A stretch of DNA of 64,000 bases from Granulicella mallensis (GCF_014203225.1 NZ_JACHIO010000024.1:36795-100794), one strand, 5' to 3'; shown: positions 1 through 9,355, counted from the first letter of the stretch. The notes: a model not told the origin generated them from the letters alone. A program made the numbers and translations.

Positions 1-46
1 ATCCTGCATTAGCGATGACGAGTTGATATAAGCCGGATTCGATCAT
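1..46 (-). CDS. Phage tail-completion-like protein, N-terminal 15 residues only
   Basis: An ATG at complement 44-46 opens a frame reading MIESGLYQLVIANAG before the window ends. It begins two bases after the stop of the head-closure gene, so it is the next gene of the head-tail module. The opening resembles DUF3168-type tail-completion proteins, which usually follow the head-closure gene. That assignment is inference from position and a few residues. Confidence 0.45.
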   Translation of the reverse strand, partial: MIESGLYQLVIANAG

Positions 47-48
47 TG

Positions 49-399
49 CTATTTGGTCTGCTCAAGGCACATAAGGTTGAGAATCACGCGGTCTTCAGCG
101 GGATCGTTGACGGTTTGGATAACGAAGTGCCGCGACATATAACAGACACGCATACCAGCAGCGATTGCTATGGCAGGGTTGAACAGGATTGTTATGGCGT
201 GGCTAATTTGTGAATTGAATCCAGCCCCCAGAGCATAAATTTCTTTGCTGGTGGCCGTGTGGATCGATGCCCAAGTGCTTTGCACATCCGTCCAGGTTGA
301 AGTTGGTTGCCCGAACTCATCCTTAGTAGTCGATGGTGACTGGATGACAATAGGGCTCTTGAGATCGCCCGGATTGATAGTCGTCATTACATCCACCAA
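49..399 (-). CDS. Phage head closure (head-tail adaptor) protein
   Basis: This 116-residue protein has the layout of the head-tail joining family (Phage_H_T_join, SPP1 gp16-like). An N-terminal GDLKSPIVIQ strand is followed by a D-E-F-G-Q turn, a W-x-D segment and WASI, as in the family's beta-barrel. Such proteins close the capsid connector and present the surface for tail docking. Its start overlaps the end of the connector gene by 13 bases. An alternative start is the second Met, five codons in. Family assignment is good; the function is by homology. Confidence 0.8.
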   Translation of the reverse strand: MVDVMTTINPGDLKSPIVIQSPSTTKDEFGQPTSTWTDVQSTWASIHTATSKEIYALGAGFNSQISHAITILFNPAIAIAAGMRVCYMSRHFVIQTVNDPAEDRVILNLMCLEQTK

Positions 400-1046
400 T
401 AAAACTTGTAGGGCGTGAGCAGCGCATCGACGCCAAGCGGAATGGTTGACAGCTTTTCAGTGGTCACAGCGGTACGGTTGAAATAGAAGTGACTGACCAG
501 GAGCAATATGGCTTGCTTGATTAGCTGAGGACATGTGTCCACCGTGACGCCATCCCCGTAGCTTCCCGCGACAAAGGTCACGCGCACAGAACCAGGAATG
601 TAATAGTCTGTCGTGGGCCATGTGAGATTGATTGAAGGGACAATACGAGCAGGTTCAGATGTGTTGTCCACGTTGTATGTGGATGGGTCGAGCGTTTGCT
701 GAGTGCCGTTTACGTCGAGATAGGTTATGGATGTGACAGAGACCAGCCGAGGCATAGGCAAACGCAATGCCATCGAATCCCAAAGGGACGAGAAGCGCAA
801 AGGGTTGCGCCTGTCCATCGGAACTGTTGACCGCCAATCGCCATAATTGAATTGATCGAGCGAGAGGACATAGGTCTGGTTATAGATGGCACGATTCAGC
901 AGTTGCTCACACATCTCGCGTGCGGCTGTGATTGAGGCAGAGATGAGATCGTCATCGTTGCTGAACACCACACGCAACTGAGCCTTAGCCTGAATCAGCG
1001 TCACAGGTTCGATAGCTGGTGGCGTTACTAGTTGATAGTTGAGCAA
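387..1046 (-). CDS. Phage head-tail connector protein (gp6-like)
   Basis: A 219-residue protein with the helical N-terminus typical of gp6-like connectors: a TLIQAKAQLRV helix, an acidic DDDLI turn, then a long helix with AAREMCEQLLNR. Family members form the ring beneath the portal through which DNA passes. The middle part is beta-rich and ends in a helix with a QAILLLVSHFYFNR segment, also family-like. It lies between the small protein at 1056-1262 and the head-closure gene, the standard position in HK97-like modules. Confidence 0.8.
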   Translation of the reverse strand: MLNYQLVTPPAIEPVTLIQAKAQLRVVFSNDDDLISASITAAREMCEQLLNRAIYNQTYVLSLDQFNYGDWRSTVPMDRRNPLRFSSLWDSMALRLPMPRLVSVTSITYLDVNGTQQTLDPSTYNVDNTSEPARIVPSINLTWPTTDYYIPGSVRVTFVAGSYGDGVTVDTCPQLIKQAILLLVSHFYFNRTAVTTEKLSTIPLGVDALLTPYKFYWWM

Positions 1047-1055
1047 GGTGATTCC

Positions 1056-1262
1056 TTATCTGATTTCTGAGGGAAGACGTGTCGCAGGAGCACGGCGTCT
1101 GGCGGGGATCGAAGCGACCTTTACGTCAACCAAGTCGTCTACCGGAATGGCGAAACGGACAGCAATGAGTTCCCTTGCCTGCTTCTCGGTGAGGTCATAG
1201 ACGACACCACGCGCAAGGGACTGCCCGCTCCCTACAGCAGGAGTTGTGATTTTCACTTTCAT
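1056..1262 (-). CDS. Small hypothetical prophage head-module protein
   Basis: This gives a 68-residue product starting MKVKITTPAV. I chose the ATG at complement 1260-1262 because an AAAGG ribosome-binding sequence lies about seven bases upstream; an open frame continues to 1313 without a good site. It lies between the capsid gene and the connector, where many phages encode a short protein of unknown role. The segment YDLTEKQARELIAV suggests a short helix, as in small phage proteins that assist head-tail joining. No family was recognised with certainty. Confidence 0.6.
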   Translation of the reverse strand: MKVKITTPAVGSGQSLARGVVYDLTEKQARELIAVRFAIPVDDLVDVKVASIPARRRAPATRLPSEIR

Positions 1263-1316
1263 GGAGAACCTTTGCCGTAAGGGGCAGGTGTGATCCTGCC
1301 CCCATGTGGGCAATGT

Positions 1317-2477
1317 TTAGCGAATGAGGAGAGCGTTGAAGGGTGAGATACCAGCGTTCTTTGACACGCCACCAACACGAGTGCGGATAATGAATCCAAC
1401 CTCATCGGTGTCAGCGAAACGTTCGTCTAGGCGCTTGATGGTTGGTAAGCCATCGGTGCGGAGTAGATATCCGAGTTGGAAGTCGCCAAATAGGATTGCC
1501 TTGTTGCCGGTTGCAAGCGCAGGGAGCGAATCATTGATGATGACTGGACGACCGAAGATGGTTGTGAAGGGATTTCCGGCAGGATTTGCATCAAAGATGG
1601 GTGTTCCGGTTGTTGCTGTGAGGCCCATTAAAGCTGCACGGGTAGAGGTAGACATCTGCCATGAACCGTTACGTGCATAAGCAGCGGTTACTGAGCCATA
1701 TAAGGCAGCAATATCTGGATATGCAATGACGCCAGCGGTTGCAGTCTCAGCACCAGCACCGGCTAACGCGGTAAAGCCAGCGATGTTGGAGGCATTACCA
1801 AGAGTTACGTAGTGTTCAAGAGACACACCGACGACGTTTGCCCATTGCTGAGTTAGCCATGTTGGAAGGTCGAATTTAGAATCTGCCAGTTCCTCAGCAG
1901 AGAGCTTGACGATGCCGCCGAGCTTGTCAACAGAAACGATAGTGCTTGTGAATGCAGGATCAATCTCAGGAAATGCAGTTCCTTCAGCGACTAAGGGTAG
2001 AAGTGTCGAGGTGTAGTTAACCAAAGACATCTTCATGGGTGCGCCGTTGTTATCGGTGACACGGTTGTCCACGATCTGAAGGACGGGAGCAAATTCACGC
2101 ATTGCGGTGACTAACTCAGGATTCATGAGCTGAGGAATGACAGCAGCGCCAGATGTACTGGTTGTGAGAACGTCACGATACTCAGTGGGAATCTGGTTGG
2201 TCAGCATGAAAGAACGTAGGGCATGATTGAGGCGTGTACGCTGATCGCCGTTGGTCTGTTCGGCGCTAGGACGCTCGGCAGGCTGAAATGCGCGCTGTTC
2301 GGCTTCGTGAGCTTCGATAGTCTTGAGGGACGCAATACGCTTCTCAAGACCAGTGGCCTCAGTAAGCATGGTGTCGGCAGATGCAAGCTGCTCAGTGGTG
2401 GAGTTTTCGTTGGCTAAGATGGCTCCTGAATCGGCCATGAGTTTGTTACGCTTCTCTTGAAGTAGTGCAATAGACAT
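1317..2477 (-). CDS. Major capsid protein, HK97 family
   Basis: The 386-residue product has the two-part layout of HK97 gp5-like capsid proteins. The first ~100 residues are a charged, coiled-coil scaffolding (delta) region (ALLQEKRNKLMAD, EKRIASLKTIEAHEAEQ). The shell domain follows, with PELVTAMREFAPVLQIVDN, VDKLGGIVKLSAEELADSKF and a C-terminal GFIIRTRVGG strand. The delta region is expected to be removed by the protease encoded immediately upstream. Preceded in transcription by the protease gene with a 63-base gap; a purine-rich AAGGAACACCT sequence precedes the ATG. Confidence 0.92.
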   Translation of the reverse strand: MSIALLQEKRNKLMADSGAILANENSTTEQLASADTMLTEATGLEKRIASLKTIEAHEAEQRAFQPAERPSAEQTNGDQRTRLNHALRSFMLTNQIPTEYRDVLTTSTSGAAVIPQLMNPELVTAMREFAPVLQIVDNRVTDNNGAPMKMSLVNYTSTLLPLVAEGTAFPEIDPAFTSTIVSVDKLGGIVKLSAEELADSKFDLPTWLTQQWANVVGVSLEHYVTLGNASNIAGFTALAGAGAETATAGVIAYPDIAALYGSVTAAYARNGSWQMSTSTRAALMGLTATTGTPIFDANPAGNPFTTIFGRPVIINDSLPALATGNKAILFGDFQLGYLLRTDGLPTIKRLDERFADTDEVGFIIRTRVGGVSKNAGISPFNALLIR

Positions 2478-2540
2478 AGGTGTTCCTTCCCCCCATTGCG
2501 GGAGGCGTGTTTTGAGGTGGGATTTTGTGGTGCGGAGGGG

Positions 2541-3197
2541 TTAGCCGTTCAAAGAGAGCAACCGGTGACGTAATGTCACTCGTTGCCGCTGCTCAGTGTT
2601 GGCCGTAATGCAGGAGGGTTCTACAGGTGGGATGGGTGGAGCGTTATGCGATTCGATTTGAGAGCGAATCTCAATGGGTGCAGAGCGCAAGGCGGCTGAT
2701 GTCTCTGGATAGGCGGGGAATGAAACGACGCTAACCTCGAAGAGGTCTATATCGAGCAGACAGCGAATCACACAACCTTGTGCGTCCTGGGTCCATGTGT
2801 CGTTCGCGCACGAGAAGCCAAATGAGCAGGAATCAATATCACCGCGTCTTAGAGATTCCGCTAGATCGTTGCCTGTCGTTGTATTTGGAAGCTGGCAAAC
2901 GAAGTTGAGGCCGATACTGTCTTCGGTAAGGATGAGAGTTCCTGATATTGTCCGGCCAAGTAATAGCTCGACCTGATGGTCACGCAAACACAGCACATCG
3001 GGACTGTCTGCCAGAGTGCGAGTGAGAGCGCCAGGGGCGATAGTCTCCACGAATCCACCGAGGTCGACAGATAGAGAGTTGTAAAGCACCGCGTAGCCAG
3101 AGACGGTATTGCTTCCATCGTCGTTCTTGGATACCCGTACATCACGCATAACGGATGAGCGGTATTCGCGGCTGTTAGTAGTTGGTTTGGGGTTCAT
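2541..3197 (-). CDS. Prohead maturation protease, HK97 family (S78)
   Basis: This 218-residue serine protease cleaves capsid scaffolding segments during head maturation. Visible features are the VSGYAVLYNSLS strand, FVETIAPGAL, the likely catalytic His74 in LRDHQVELLLGRT, and Ser125 in the CSFGF motif, matching the His/Ser pair of the family. The last ~50 residues are Pro-rich and probably dispensable. The start overlaps the 3' end of the portal gene by 23 bases; a second Met (MRDVRV, residue 17) is possible. Confidence 0.9.
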   Translation of the reverse strand: MNPKPTTNSREYRSSVMRDVRVSKNDDGSNTVSGYAVLYNSLSVDLGGFVETIAPGALTRTLADSPDVLCLRDHQVELLLGRTISGTLILTEDSIGLNFVCQLPNTTTGNDLAESLRRGDIDSCSFGFSCANDTWTQDAQGCVIRCLLDIDLFEVSVVSFPAYPETSAALRSAPIEIRSQIESHNAPPIPPVEPSCITANTEQRQRVTLRHRLLSLNG

Positions 3198-4530
3198 TGT
3201 CGTCCTGATTAGGTGGGTTTAGCGGCTGTTCATCGATGTTTTCGGTCTTAGCTTGCGCGATTAGCTGGTCAGAATTAGCCATGTTCACAGCGGTGGTGTA
3301 GACATCGGCTGACGGGTCATCGATGGTGTTCTCACCGAGCTTGCGACGGATGTCATTGCTGGAGTACCAGCCGTTCTGTTTCCCGAGGGCAAATCCTTGC
3401 ATCTGCGTGGCAAAGTCCCCGCGAAGTCGCTCGGTAATGTCAAACGCAATGAAATAGGCACCAGCTTTGCGGCCTATCTGCGGAACCAGCTTGCGGTTCA
3501 GTTCGCCCTCAAGGATCGAGAGCAATGGACGCAACGTGTTCGTTATGAAGTCAAGACTCGATTGCTCATGGTTGTTGTTAGAGAGCCGGGTAGTGTCACC
3601 AGCCATGTTGGGAGGGACGCCATATAGAGCACATATCTCAGTGCGTTGCATCGCACGAGTCTGGATAAACTGAGAGTCTTCAGGTGAGAGAGCTAGAGGT
3701 TGATACTTCCAATCACCAGACAAGACAGCAGTGCCACCTTGGTTAGAACCGCCGTGATTCATCTCCCATGACTTCTTCGCAGATTCTTTTTGCTCGGGGT
3801 TGAGTCCGGTGGGTGCCATGAGGAGGCCCCCTGGACGAGCACCATTGCCGAATAGCTTTGCGCCTGCTTTCTCAGCAGCACGAGAGAGGCCGAGGGCTTC
3901 GCGGGCTTGCTGAATGGGTGATAGTCCCTTTATCCCGTCCATCGACAGCAGTCTGAAGTGACAAACGCTGTCGGCGTCTAACGTCTTCCATGTGCCATTC
4001 GATTGACCTTGCTGTGTGCGATACGCCAGCGTGCCATTAGGCAGTCGATAAGGCTCCGTGATGGTTGGCATGAGTGGGAATAACTCACTCACTTGTCCGG
4101 CTGCGTTACGAACAATACGCACATAGGCGTTTCCTGTAATCAGGAGGCCGGTCACAATGGCAGACCAAAACGCGTGGCGGTCCATTTCGACGTTTGGCTC
4201 GGTCGATAACAGATATTGCAGGGGATGGGAGTCGGCTTCCCTGCTACCGTTCTTCGTCTTCTCGTAGATCGAGAGTGGGAGTGAAGCCACGGCTTGAGAC
4301 AAGACACGGATGCACGCATAGACCGTGACAATCCGCATTGCGGTGTCATGGTTGATAGCCTCGCCGGAGTTCGTGGCATTGCTGCCGGTCATCTCATAGG
4401 CCCACTCAAAACCAACACCACCGAGAGGAACGGAGGGGGTGTTTAGAGTCGGCTGTGCGCGTAGTTCTAGACGTGTTAGGTCATCGCCCCTGTCAGAGAG
4501 AAGGGCGCGGATTGAAGATAGGATTTGCAA
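3175..4530 (-). CDS. Phage portal protein, HK97 family
   Basis: The 451-residue product matches Phage_portal (HK97 gp3-like), the dodecameric ring through which DNA is packaged. Seen in the sequence: the N-terminal AINHDTAMRIVTVYACIRVLSQAVASLPL helix region (residues ~55-90), a GNAYVRIVRNAAGQV strand, GLSPIQQAREALGLSRAAEK, and late SSLDFITNTLRPLLSILE and NGWYSSNDIRRKLG. The acidic, Asn/Gln-rich C-terminus is typical. It lies eight bases downstream of the large terminase gene, and its own end overlaps the protease gene. Confidence 0.92.
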   Translation of the reverse strand: MQILSSIRALLSDRGDDLTRLELRAQPTLNTPSVPLGGVGFEWAYEMTGSNATNSGEAINHDTAMRIVTVYACIRVLSQAVASLPLSIYEKTKNGSREADSHPLQYLLSTEPNVEMDRHAFWSAIVTGLLITGNAYVRIVRNAAGQVSELFPLMPTITEPYRLPNGTLAYRTQQGQSNGTWKTLDADSVCHFRLLSMDGIKGLSPIQQAREALGLSRAAEKAGAKLFGNGARPGGLLMAPTGLNPEQKESAKKSWEMNHGGSNQGGTAVLSGDWKYQPLALSPEDSQFIQTRAMQRTEICALYGVPPNMAGDTTRLSNNNHEQSSLDFITNTLRPLLSILEGELNRKLVPQIGRKAGAYFIAFDITERLRGDFATQMQGFALGKQNGWYSSNDIRRKLGENTIDDPSADVYTTAVNMANSDQLIAQAKTENIDEQPLNPPNQDDNEPQTNY

Positions 4531-4537
4531 GAAGTTG

Positions 4538-6226
4538 TTACCAGATTTCGATTCCCCAGGTTGCGGACGGGGAATCAGAGAGGAGCATTGCTCGGTTCAT
4601 TGCGAGGAAGACCGCTATTGCGGGATCAATCTTCATCTCAGGGGATGGTTTGTCAGGCATGGTCAGATTGCCGGCGACTGTCTCATGGGTGAGTACATTG
4701 CCCATCGCCCACTCAAGAAGTGGGTTGCCGTCATAATGGAACCTGCCGTCGTATACGGCTGACTCCAATTCCTTCATTGCGGGTGACAGTTCGCGAGGAG
4801 ATGGCGGGATAATGACTCTATCGATGCCGCTTTGTTCTGCTACGCGCTGGGAGAATTGGTCTGCATAGCGCTCGTCATAGGCAAGCAGAGAGACTTTGAA
4901 TTTGGAGATATCAGCGAGGGTGTCTCTTTCGAGCGTGGCGTAATCAATGCTGCTGCCCGGTGTAGAGGTGAGGAGTCCGTCAGCACACCATTTCTGAAAG
5001 TGTTGATTGGCGGGGTCGTTGACACGTGACTCAGGAACGTAACACTGAACGAAGGCGTAATAGTGAGGTTTGCCTTCGATATCCCGCCTGAACAGTTTGC
5101 AGAGAGCGCAGAGGTCGATCTTGGAGGCAAGATCGCTGCTGAGGATGCAGGGATCATCGATGAATGCGTCTGGGCTGAGTGCGGAATCCGCACACTTTCG
5201 GAAGAACTCCATGTTCATCCATGCGGATGAGGCGGTTATCCAATGATTCAAGTGTTTGCAGCGGAATGTTCCCTGCTTGGCACTATTACGAATTGCTTCG
5301 GCCTGAGCCTCAATGAGAGATTCTTCCGAGACACTCACACCAATGTTGGGATTGGCGCTTAGGAGGGCTTCGCGTGAGGTCCAGGGGATCTCGGGATCGG
5401 CGGTATAAATGACACCGAATAGACGTTCGTTATCGCCTTTGCCATCTAGCAGTGCTTCAACTTCACGCTGTTTGGAGTGGGCCGGGCCGCTGATCGTTTC
5501 GCCAGCAGTGGTGATGATGAGCTTGAGAGGTTGTTTACGTCCGACCATGCCGGTCGATTGGGCGTCATAGAGGGATGCGTCTCTCCACTGATGGGCTTCG
5601 TCGCCGACGAACAGATGAGGCATGGAGCCGTCTCGACCTGTGCCTATGACCGGCATCATTCGGGAGCGGGATCGAAGCTGTACAAGAGACTTTGCGTTGA
5701 TCTCGATGCCGTATCGCTTGCATAGCGCTGGCATCCCTTCGAGCATGGCTTTTGCCGGTCGGAACACTTCAAAGGCTTGCTGTTCGGTGAGTGCTCCGCA
5801 GTAGGTTTCGGCACCTTTCTCCCCGTCAAAGAAAGTCATGTACAGAGCAATGGCAGCAGCTAGGGGTGACTTGCCGTTCTTCCGAGGGATGAGTAAGACA
5901 GCCTCACGGAAGCGCCTGAGTCGGGTGTCGCGGTCAACGAAGCCAAATATGGAACAGACGATGAAGACCTGAAAGTCTTCAAGTAAGAATGGTGTGGACT
6001 GTTTAGCGCCTTTCTCATGCGGACAGAGTTGGATGAAGCTGCAAACCTTATGTGCGCGGGCAGGATCGTATGTCCAGCGCCAATCAGTGCGCTCTAGATC
6101 GTCTAGGAAGCGTTGGCAGGCTCCGACTGTGTATCGGCTTGCGGGATGTTCCTTGGCAACGATAGACCGGCAATATCGTATGGCGCGGTCGGTGAAGCTA
6201 ACTGTCGAGGAACTGCAAGGGGTCAT
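4538..6226 (-). CDS. Terminase large subunit (TerL)
   Basis: A 562-residue packaging motor and nuclease of the Terminase_1 family. The N-terminal ATPase carries the atypical Walker A PRKNGKS (residues ~114-120) and Walker B LFVGDEAH (~205-212). The C-terminal RNase-H-like nuclease half contains ILSSDLASKIDLCAL and SLLAYDERYADQF, with the expected acidic residues. Its start overlaps the end of the small subunit gene by 29 bases, indicating translational coupling. Length is normal and no disruption is seen. Confidence 0.93.
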   Translation of the reverse strand: MTPCSSSTVSFTDRAIRYCRSIVAKEHPASRYTVGACQRFLDDLERTDWRWTYDPARAHKVCSFIQLCPHEKGAKQSTPFLLEDFQVFIVCSIFGFVDRDTRLRRFREAVLLIPRKNGKSPLAAAIALYMTFFDGEKGAETYCGALTEQQAFEVFRPAKAMLEGMPALCKRYGIEINAKSLVQLRSRSRMMPVIGTGRDGSMPHLFVGDEAHQWRDASLYDAQSTGMVGRKQPLKLIITTAGETISGPAHSKQREVEALLDGKGDNERLFGVIYTADPEIPWTSREALLSANPNIGVSVSEESLIEAQAEAIRNSAKQGTFRCKHLNHWITASSAWMNMEFFRKCADSALSPDAFIDDPCILSSDLASKIDLCALCKLFRRDIEGKPHYYAFVQCYVPESRVNDPANQHFQKWCADGLLTSTPGSSIDYATLERDTLADISKFKVSLLAYDERYADQFSQRVAEQSGIDRVIIPPSPRELSPAMKELESAVYDGRFHYDGNPLLEWAMGNVLTHETVAGNLTMPDKPSPEMKIDPAIAVFLAMNRAMLLSDSPSATWGIEIW

Positions 6227-6587
6227 TGGGGGAATCTTGAGGAGTGGCTGAAACTTTTGACCTGTCGGAAGGGGTCATGCCTAACGAGGCGAGGGCCATT
6301 CGCAACTGCGCGATGGACGCAACAGTGGATTGCCCGGTACGAAGGTCGTAAATGAGGTGGGTTATGAGTTCGAGGATGATTCGGTCACTGCGTTGGAGAA
6401 CACCAGGCGCAACCAAGCCAGCCACTTCATCCCATATCGCACGTTTCGCTTTACTGAAGCCAGATGGGGCTGAACCAATGGGAAGAGTCACATTAGGTTC
6501 GCTCAATCTGTCTACATAGCGGCCAGGATTAGTGGCTAGACCGCCATTTAAGGCAAGCAGGGCCGTCGGTTTGCGTGGTTTGGGCAT
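6198..6587 (-). CDS. Terminase small subunit, P27 family
   Basis: The 129-residue product starts MPKPRKPTALLALNGG, a classic opening of P27-type small terminases, and continues with APSGFSKAKRAIWDEV and a helical core. The protein recognises the packaging site and recruits TerL. I chose the ATG at complement 6585-6587 because the homology begins there; the frame stays open to 6734 but that extension looks non-coding and would overlap the divergent gene at 6713. The ribosome-binding site is weak. Confidence 0.85.
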   Translation of the reverse strand: MPKPRKPTALLALNGGLATNPGRYVDRLSEPNVTLPIGSAPSGFSKAKRAIWDEVAGLVAPGVLQRSDRIILELITHLIYDLRTGQSTVASIAQLRMALASLGMTPSDRSKVSATPQDSPNDPLQFLDS

Positions 6588-6712
6588 TGATTTTGAAAAG
6601 TTTGAATTGCAGACGTAAAAATTCGACCAATGTGCGGTCTCAGGGGGTCTGAATGCGAGGGATTTCGCCCCCCTATCCCCTAGCGCTACGGATCGTTTAG
6701 GATTGCGAATAC

Positions 6713-7507
6713 ATGAGCACAAATCCGAACTCAAAGGCTAAAGCCACAAGACGGCTGCGGAACATCCTAGCCGACAACACTGCCTGCGAACAGCGGGTTA
6801 AGATGATGCTTGACGCGATCACTGTTGCTCATGAGTTCACTCGGGATCGCCAGGAGCAATCGATGCTAGAGACAGCAGCGTCGATATCTAGGTTAGATAT
6901 CCCGGCCGATTTAGTGAGCTGGTTTCGCAATAATATCCCTACCATCAGTGTCAAAAGGGCTTCTGACCTATCCTCATCGATGCGGGCGGCGTCGCTTATC
7001 TTCGCACATAGTCATCTCGACAAGGCTCTAAACCAGCTTCTGATGCTCTCTGTACTGCTCCGACCATCAGACTGGAATGAAAGAATAAACGATTCGTGTC
7101 AGACTAAATACAGTTTGAAAGACCTTCGATCCATCGACCCACTTAAGATGGCGATCAACGCGACCAATCAATTCCTCACGCGGCAGAAGCACGCGAAGAT
7201 TACAAAGAGGAACACGATGCTTCTTAGGTATGTCGGGAAGTATCCAGCATCACCTAACTATCATAGACTCGACACTCAAGCACTAGAGTTATTTGATGCT
7301 ATGCGGCATCAGCTAATCCACGAGAGTTCTCATAATGGGCTAGACCTTAGTGAAGCTACCGGTCAAAGATGTCTCGCAGTCGTTAGTCACGTCGGGAGCT
7401 TAATTGAATCTGTGGCGCAGTACATCGATATCCCATTTGATGAAGTTGACTCGCTGGAACCGGTCGGTGAGGTAGGAGAGAGTGATGTGGAGAAAGTGGA
7501 ATCTTGA
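6713..7507 (+). CDS. HEPN-like protein of unknown role (prophage cargo)
   Basis: A 264-residue, largely helical cytosolic protein. Its C-terminal part contains AMRHQLIHES (Arg198 to His203), the R-x4-H signature of HEPN ribonuclease domains, within a helical stretch. I do not recognise a specific family. HEPN domains often act as RNA-cleaving effectors in toxin-antitoxin and abortive-infection systems; applying that here is inference. The gene reads against the terminase module, has a lower-GC, rarer-codon look, and is followed after 100 bases by a DUF2971 gene on the same strand. Confidence 0.6.
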   Translation: MSTNPNSKAKATRRLRNILADNTACEQRVKMMLDAITVAHEFTRDRQEQSMLETAASISRLDIPADLVSWFRNNIPTISVKRASDLSSSMRAASLIFAHSHLDKALNQLLMLSVLLRPSDWNERINDSCQTKYSLKDLRSIDPLKMAINATNQFLTRQKHAKITKRNTMLLRYVGKYPASPNYHRLDTQALELFDAMRHQLIHESSHNGLDLSEATGQRCLAVVSHVGSLIESVAQYIDIPFDEVDSLEPVGEVGESDVEKVES

Positions 7508-7607
7508 TCCCGAGAAGGAATGGGTTCCATGCGCCATATACGGCGATCCTTTTCTTAAATAGGCATATTCAGCACTGATTCGTTGTATTGAGGTACTATT
7601 TGCGGAT

Positions 7608-8507
7608 ATGGCACAAGATATAGTTCCTGAGCAAGTCGTAGCAAAGCCTGAACCTGAGGTCGTCTATCACTACACCTCTATGGAGGTGCTTCAAAAGATT
7701 ATTAAGTCGCATGAGCTATGGGCGACGAATGTCAATTATTTGAATGATGTTTCTGAATACAGATTTTTTATTGACGCTACCGCCGATAGGTTTGTCGCCC
7801 TCGACTTAGGACCGCCGCATCTTCCGAAAATTGACAAATTTGATCCAGATAGTGATTTCGTGACATTACCATTTGTCACATCACTGTCTGGAGAGAGAGA
7901 TTCGCTATCGCAATGGCGCTCATACTGTACAACTGGCAATGGTGTCAGCATAGGATTTCGGACGACTTCACTTAGACGCGCGTATTTAACACCGCCAGAA
8001 CAGCGGGTTCCAGGGATGCTAATTCCCGGAGTACATTTCGATAAAGTGCGGTATGTGAAGAAGGGTGATGATGCGAGTATTGATGCCGCACTGAACACTA
8101 TTTATGAAACATCCAAACAGTACGTGGTGCAAAGCCCTGATCTCGTAGAGCAAGGGTTCACTTTTTCGTTCCATTTCGAGCAAGGTGTCGCGATGTCTGC
8201 CATGTTCCATAAAGATGACTCGTTCAGAAATGAGTGTGAATATCGCCTTTGCGCAGACAGCATAGGGTGGCGGCAAGATCTTCTACGGTTTCGACCTGCA
8301 CGCACCACATTGACTCCATACGTTGAAATATGTATTCCCAACACTGACAACGAGCAGCCAAAAGACACCTGGAATGCTATCGAAAGTATCACGATAGGGC
8401 CAACCCCGAATATGTCTTTGTCAATCGCGGCAGTACAGCGCTATTGCAGTGCTCAAGGTATCAATGTGGATGTCAAAGATTCTAAGGTTCCATATCGAGA
8501 TTGGTAG
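7608..8507 (+). CDS. DUF2971 domain protein (prophage cargo)
   Basis: The 299-residue product opens with VYHYTSMEVLQKIIKSHELW followed by a NVNYLNDVSEY motif, the hallmark of DUF2971. Mid-protein SQWRSYCTTGNGVSIGF and late ECEYRLC are also family features. The biochemical activity of DUF2971 is not known to me. No signal peptide or membrane segment is seen. It lies downstream of the HEPN-like gene and convergent with the methyltransferase gene. Low GC compared with the head genes suggests recent acquisition as phage cargo. Confidence 0.75.
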   Translation: MAQDIVPEQVVAKPEPEVVYHYTSMEVLQKIIKSHELWATNVNYLNDVSEYRFFIDATADRFVALDLGPPHLPKIDKFDPDSDFVTLPFVTSLSGERDSLSQWRSYCTTGNGVSIGFRTTSLRRAYLTPPEQRVPGMLIPGVHFDKVRYVKKGDDASIDAALNTIYETSKQYVVQSPDLVEQGFTFSFHFEQGVAMSAMFHKDDSFRNECEYRLCADSIGWRQDLLRFRPARTTLTPYVEICIPNTDNEQPKDTWNAIESITIGPTPNMSLSIAAVQRYCSAQGINVDVKDSKVPYRDW

Positions 8508-8525
8508 ATTCGAGTGACAGCCGCG

Positions 8526-9311
8526 CTATGCTGCCTTCTCTTCTATGATGTCTGGTTCATGCGGGATAGAGGTTAACGTTGTTTGGTTAGCCTCTGTCTC
8601 TTTGCATCGTTGTGCTGCTATATCGAAATACTTTTGATCCTGTTCAATGCCGATTCCCTTTCGTCCTGTATTGAGCGCGGCGACAATCGTTGTTCCTGAC
8701 CCCATTGTGCAATCAAGTACAGTGTCTCCAGCGTTTGTATAGGTGCGGATAAGGTATTCACAGAGATCGAGCGGTTTCTGTGTAGGATGTAAACCCTTGT
8801 CCTGTTTGAATTCGAGAACAGTCTTTGGATAGCGTGAGCCGTCGACGTTCACAGTCTCAGTGACTCTATCGAACGGGCGATAGTTGCTGCTTCCTTTGCG
8901 GCGTCCAGTCTTGTACGTCTTGTGGCCGTATTCCTTTTGCGGATTGTATGGCGGTGTCTTGTCGCAGAAGACCAGAATGTTTTCGTGGTTCTTTAGCGGA
9001 TAGACATGACAGTTGAGGAATCCTGTCCCCTGCGGTTTTTCCCAAATCCACTCAGTTCTGAGCTGTTTGAGATTACTCGCTGCTACGGTCGTGGTGAATG
9101 GCTGCTGAGTGAAGAGCACGATTGGCGCTCCCGGTTTGCAGACGCGTTTCCATTCTGCCCAGAGCTTTTCCATCGGGATAACACTGTCCCAGGCGTTGCT
9201 GGTCGTCCCGTATGGAAGATCGGTCAGGACCATATCGACAATCCCGGCTGGCAGTTTTGCCATCTGCTCTAGGCAGTCACCGAGGATGATTTGGTATGGT
9301 TCTTGAGGCAT
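8526..9311 (-). CDS. DNA methyltransferase, N4/N6 (beta-class order)
   Basis: This 261-residue protein carries catalytic motif IV as DLPYG (residues 31-35) and the AdoMet-binding motif I late, as MGSGTT (203-208); this order is that of beta-class N6-adenine or N4-cytosine methyltransferases (N6_N4_Mtase). LHPTQKPLDLCEYLIRTY before motif I is also typical. It could protect phage DNA or partner with the HNH nuclease whose gene starts 44 bases away on the other strand. Specificity cannot be read. Length fits solitary phage enzymes. Confidence 0.88.
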   Translation of the reverse strand: MPQEPYQIILGDCLEQMAKLPAGIVDMVLTDLPYGTTSNAWDSVIPMEKLWAEWKRVCKPGAPIVLFTQQPFTTTVAASNLKQLRTEWIWEKPQGTGFLNCHVYPLKNHENILVFCDKTPPYNPQKEYGHKTYKTGRRKGSSNYRPFDRVTETVNVDGSRYPKTVLEFKQDKGLHPTQKPLDLCEYLIRTYTNAGDTVLDCTMGSGTTIVAALNTGRKGIGIEQDQKYFDIAAQRCKETEANQTTLTSIPHEPDIIEEKAA

Positions 9312-9355
9312 GTCTTTCGTTAGGAATTTGCTGATCTCGCGGAGGCGAATAGGAA

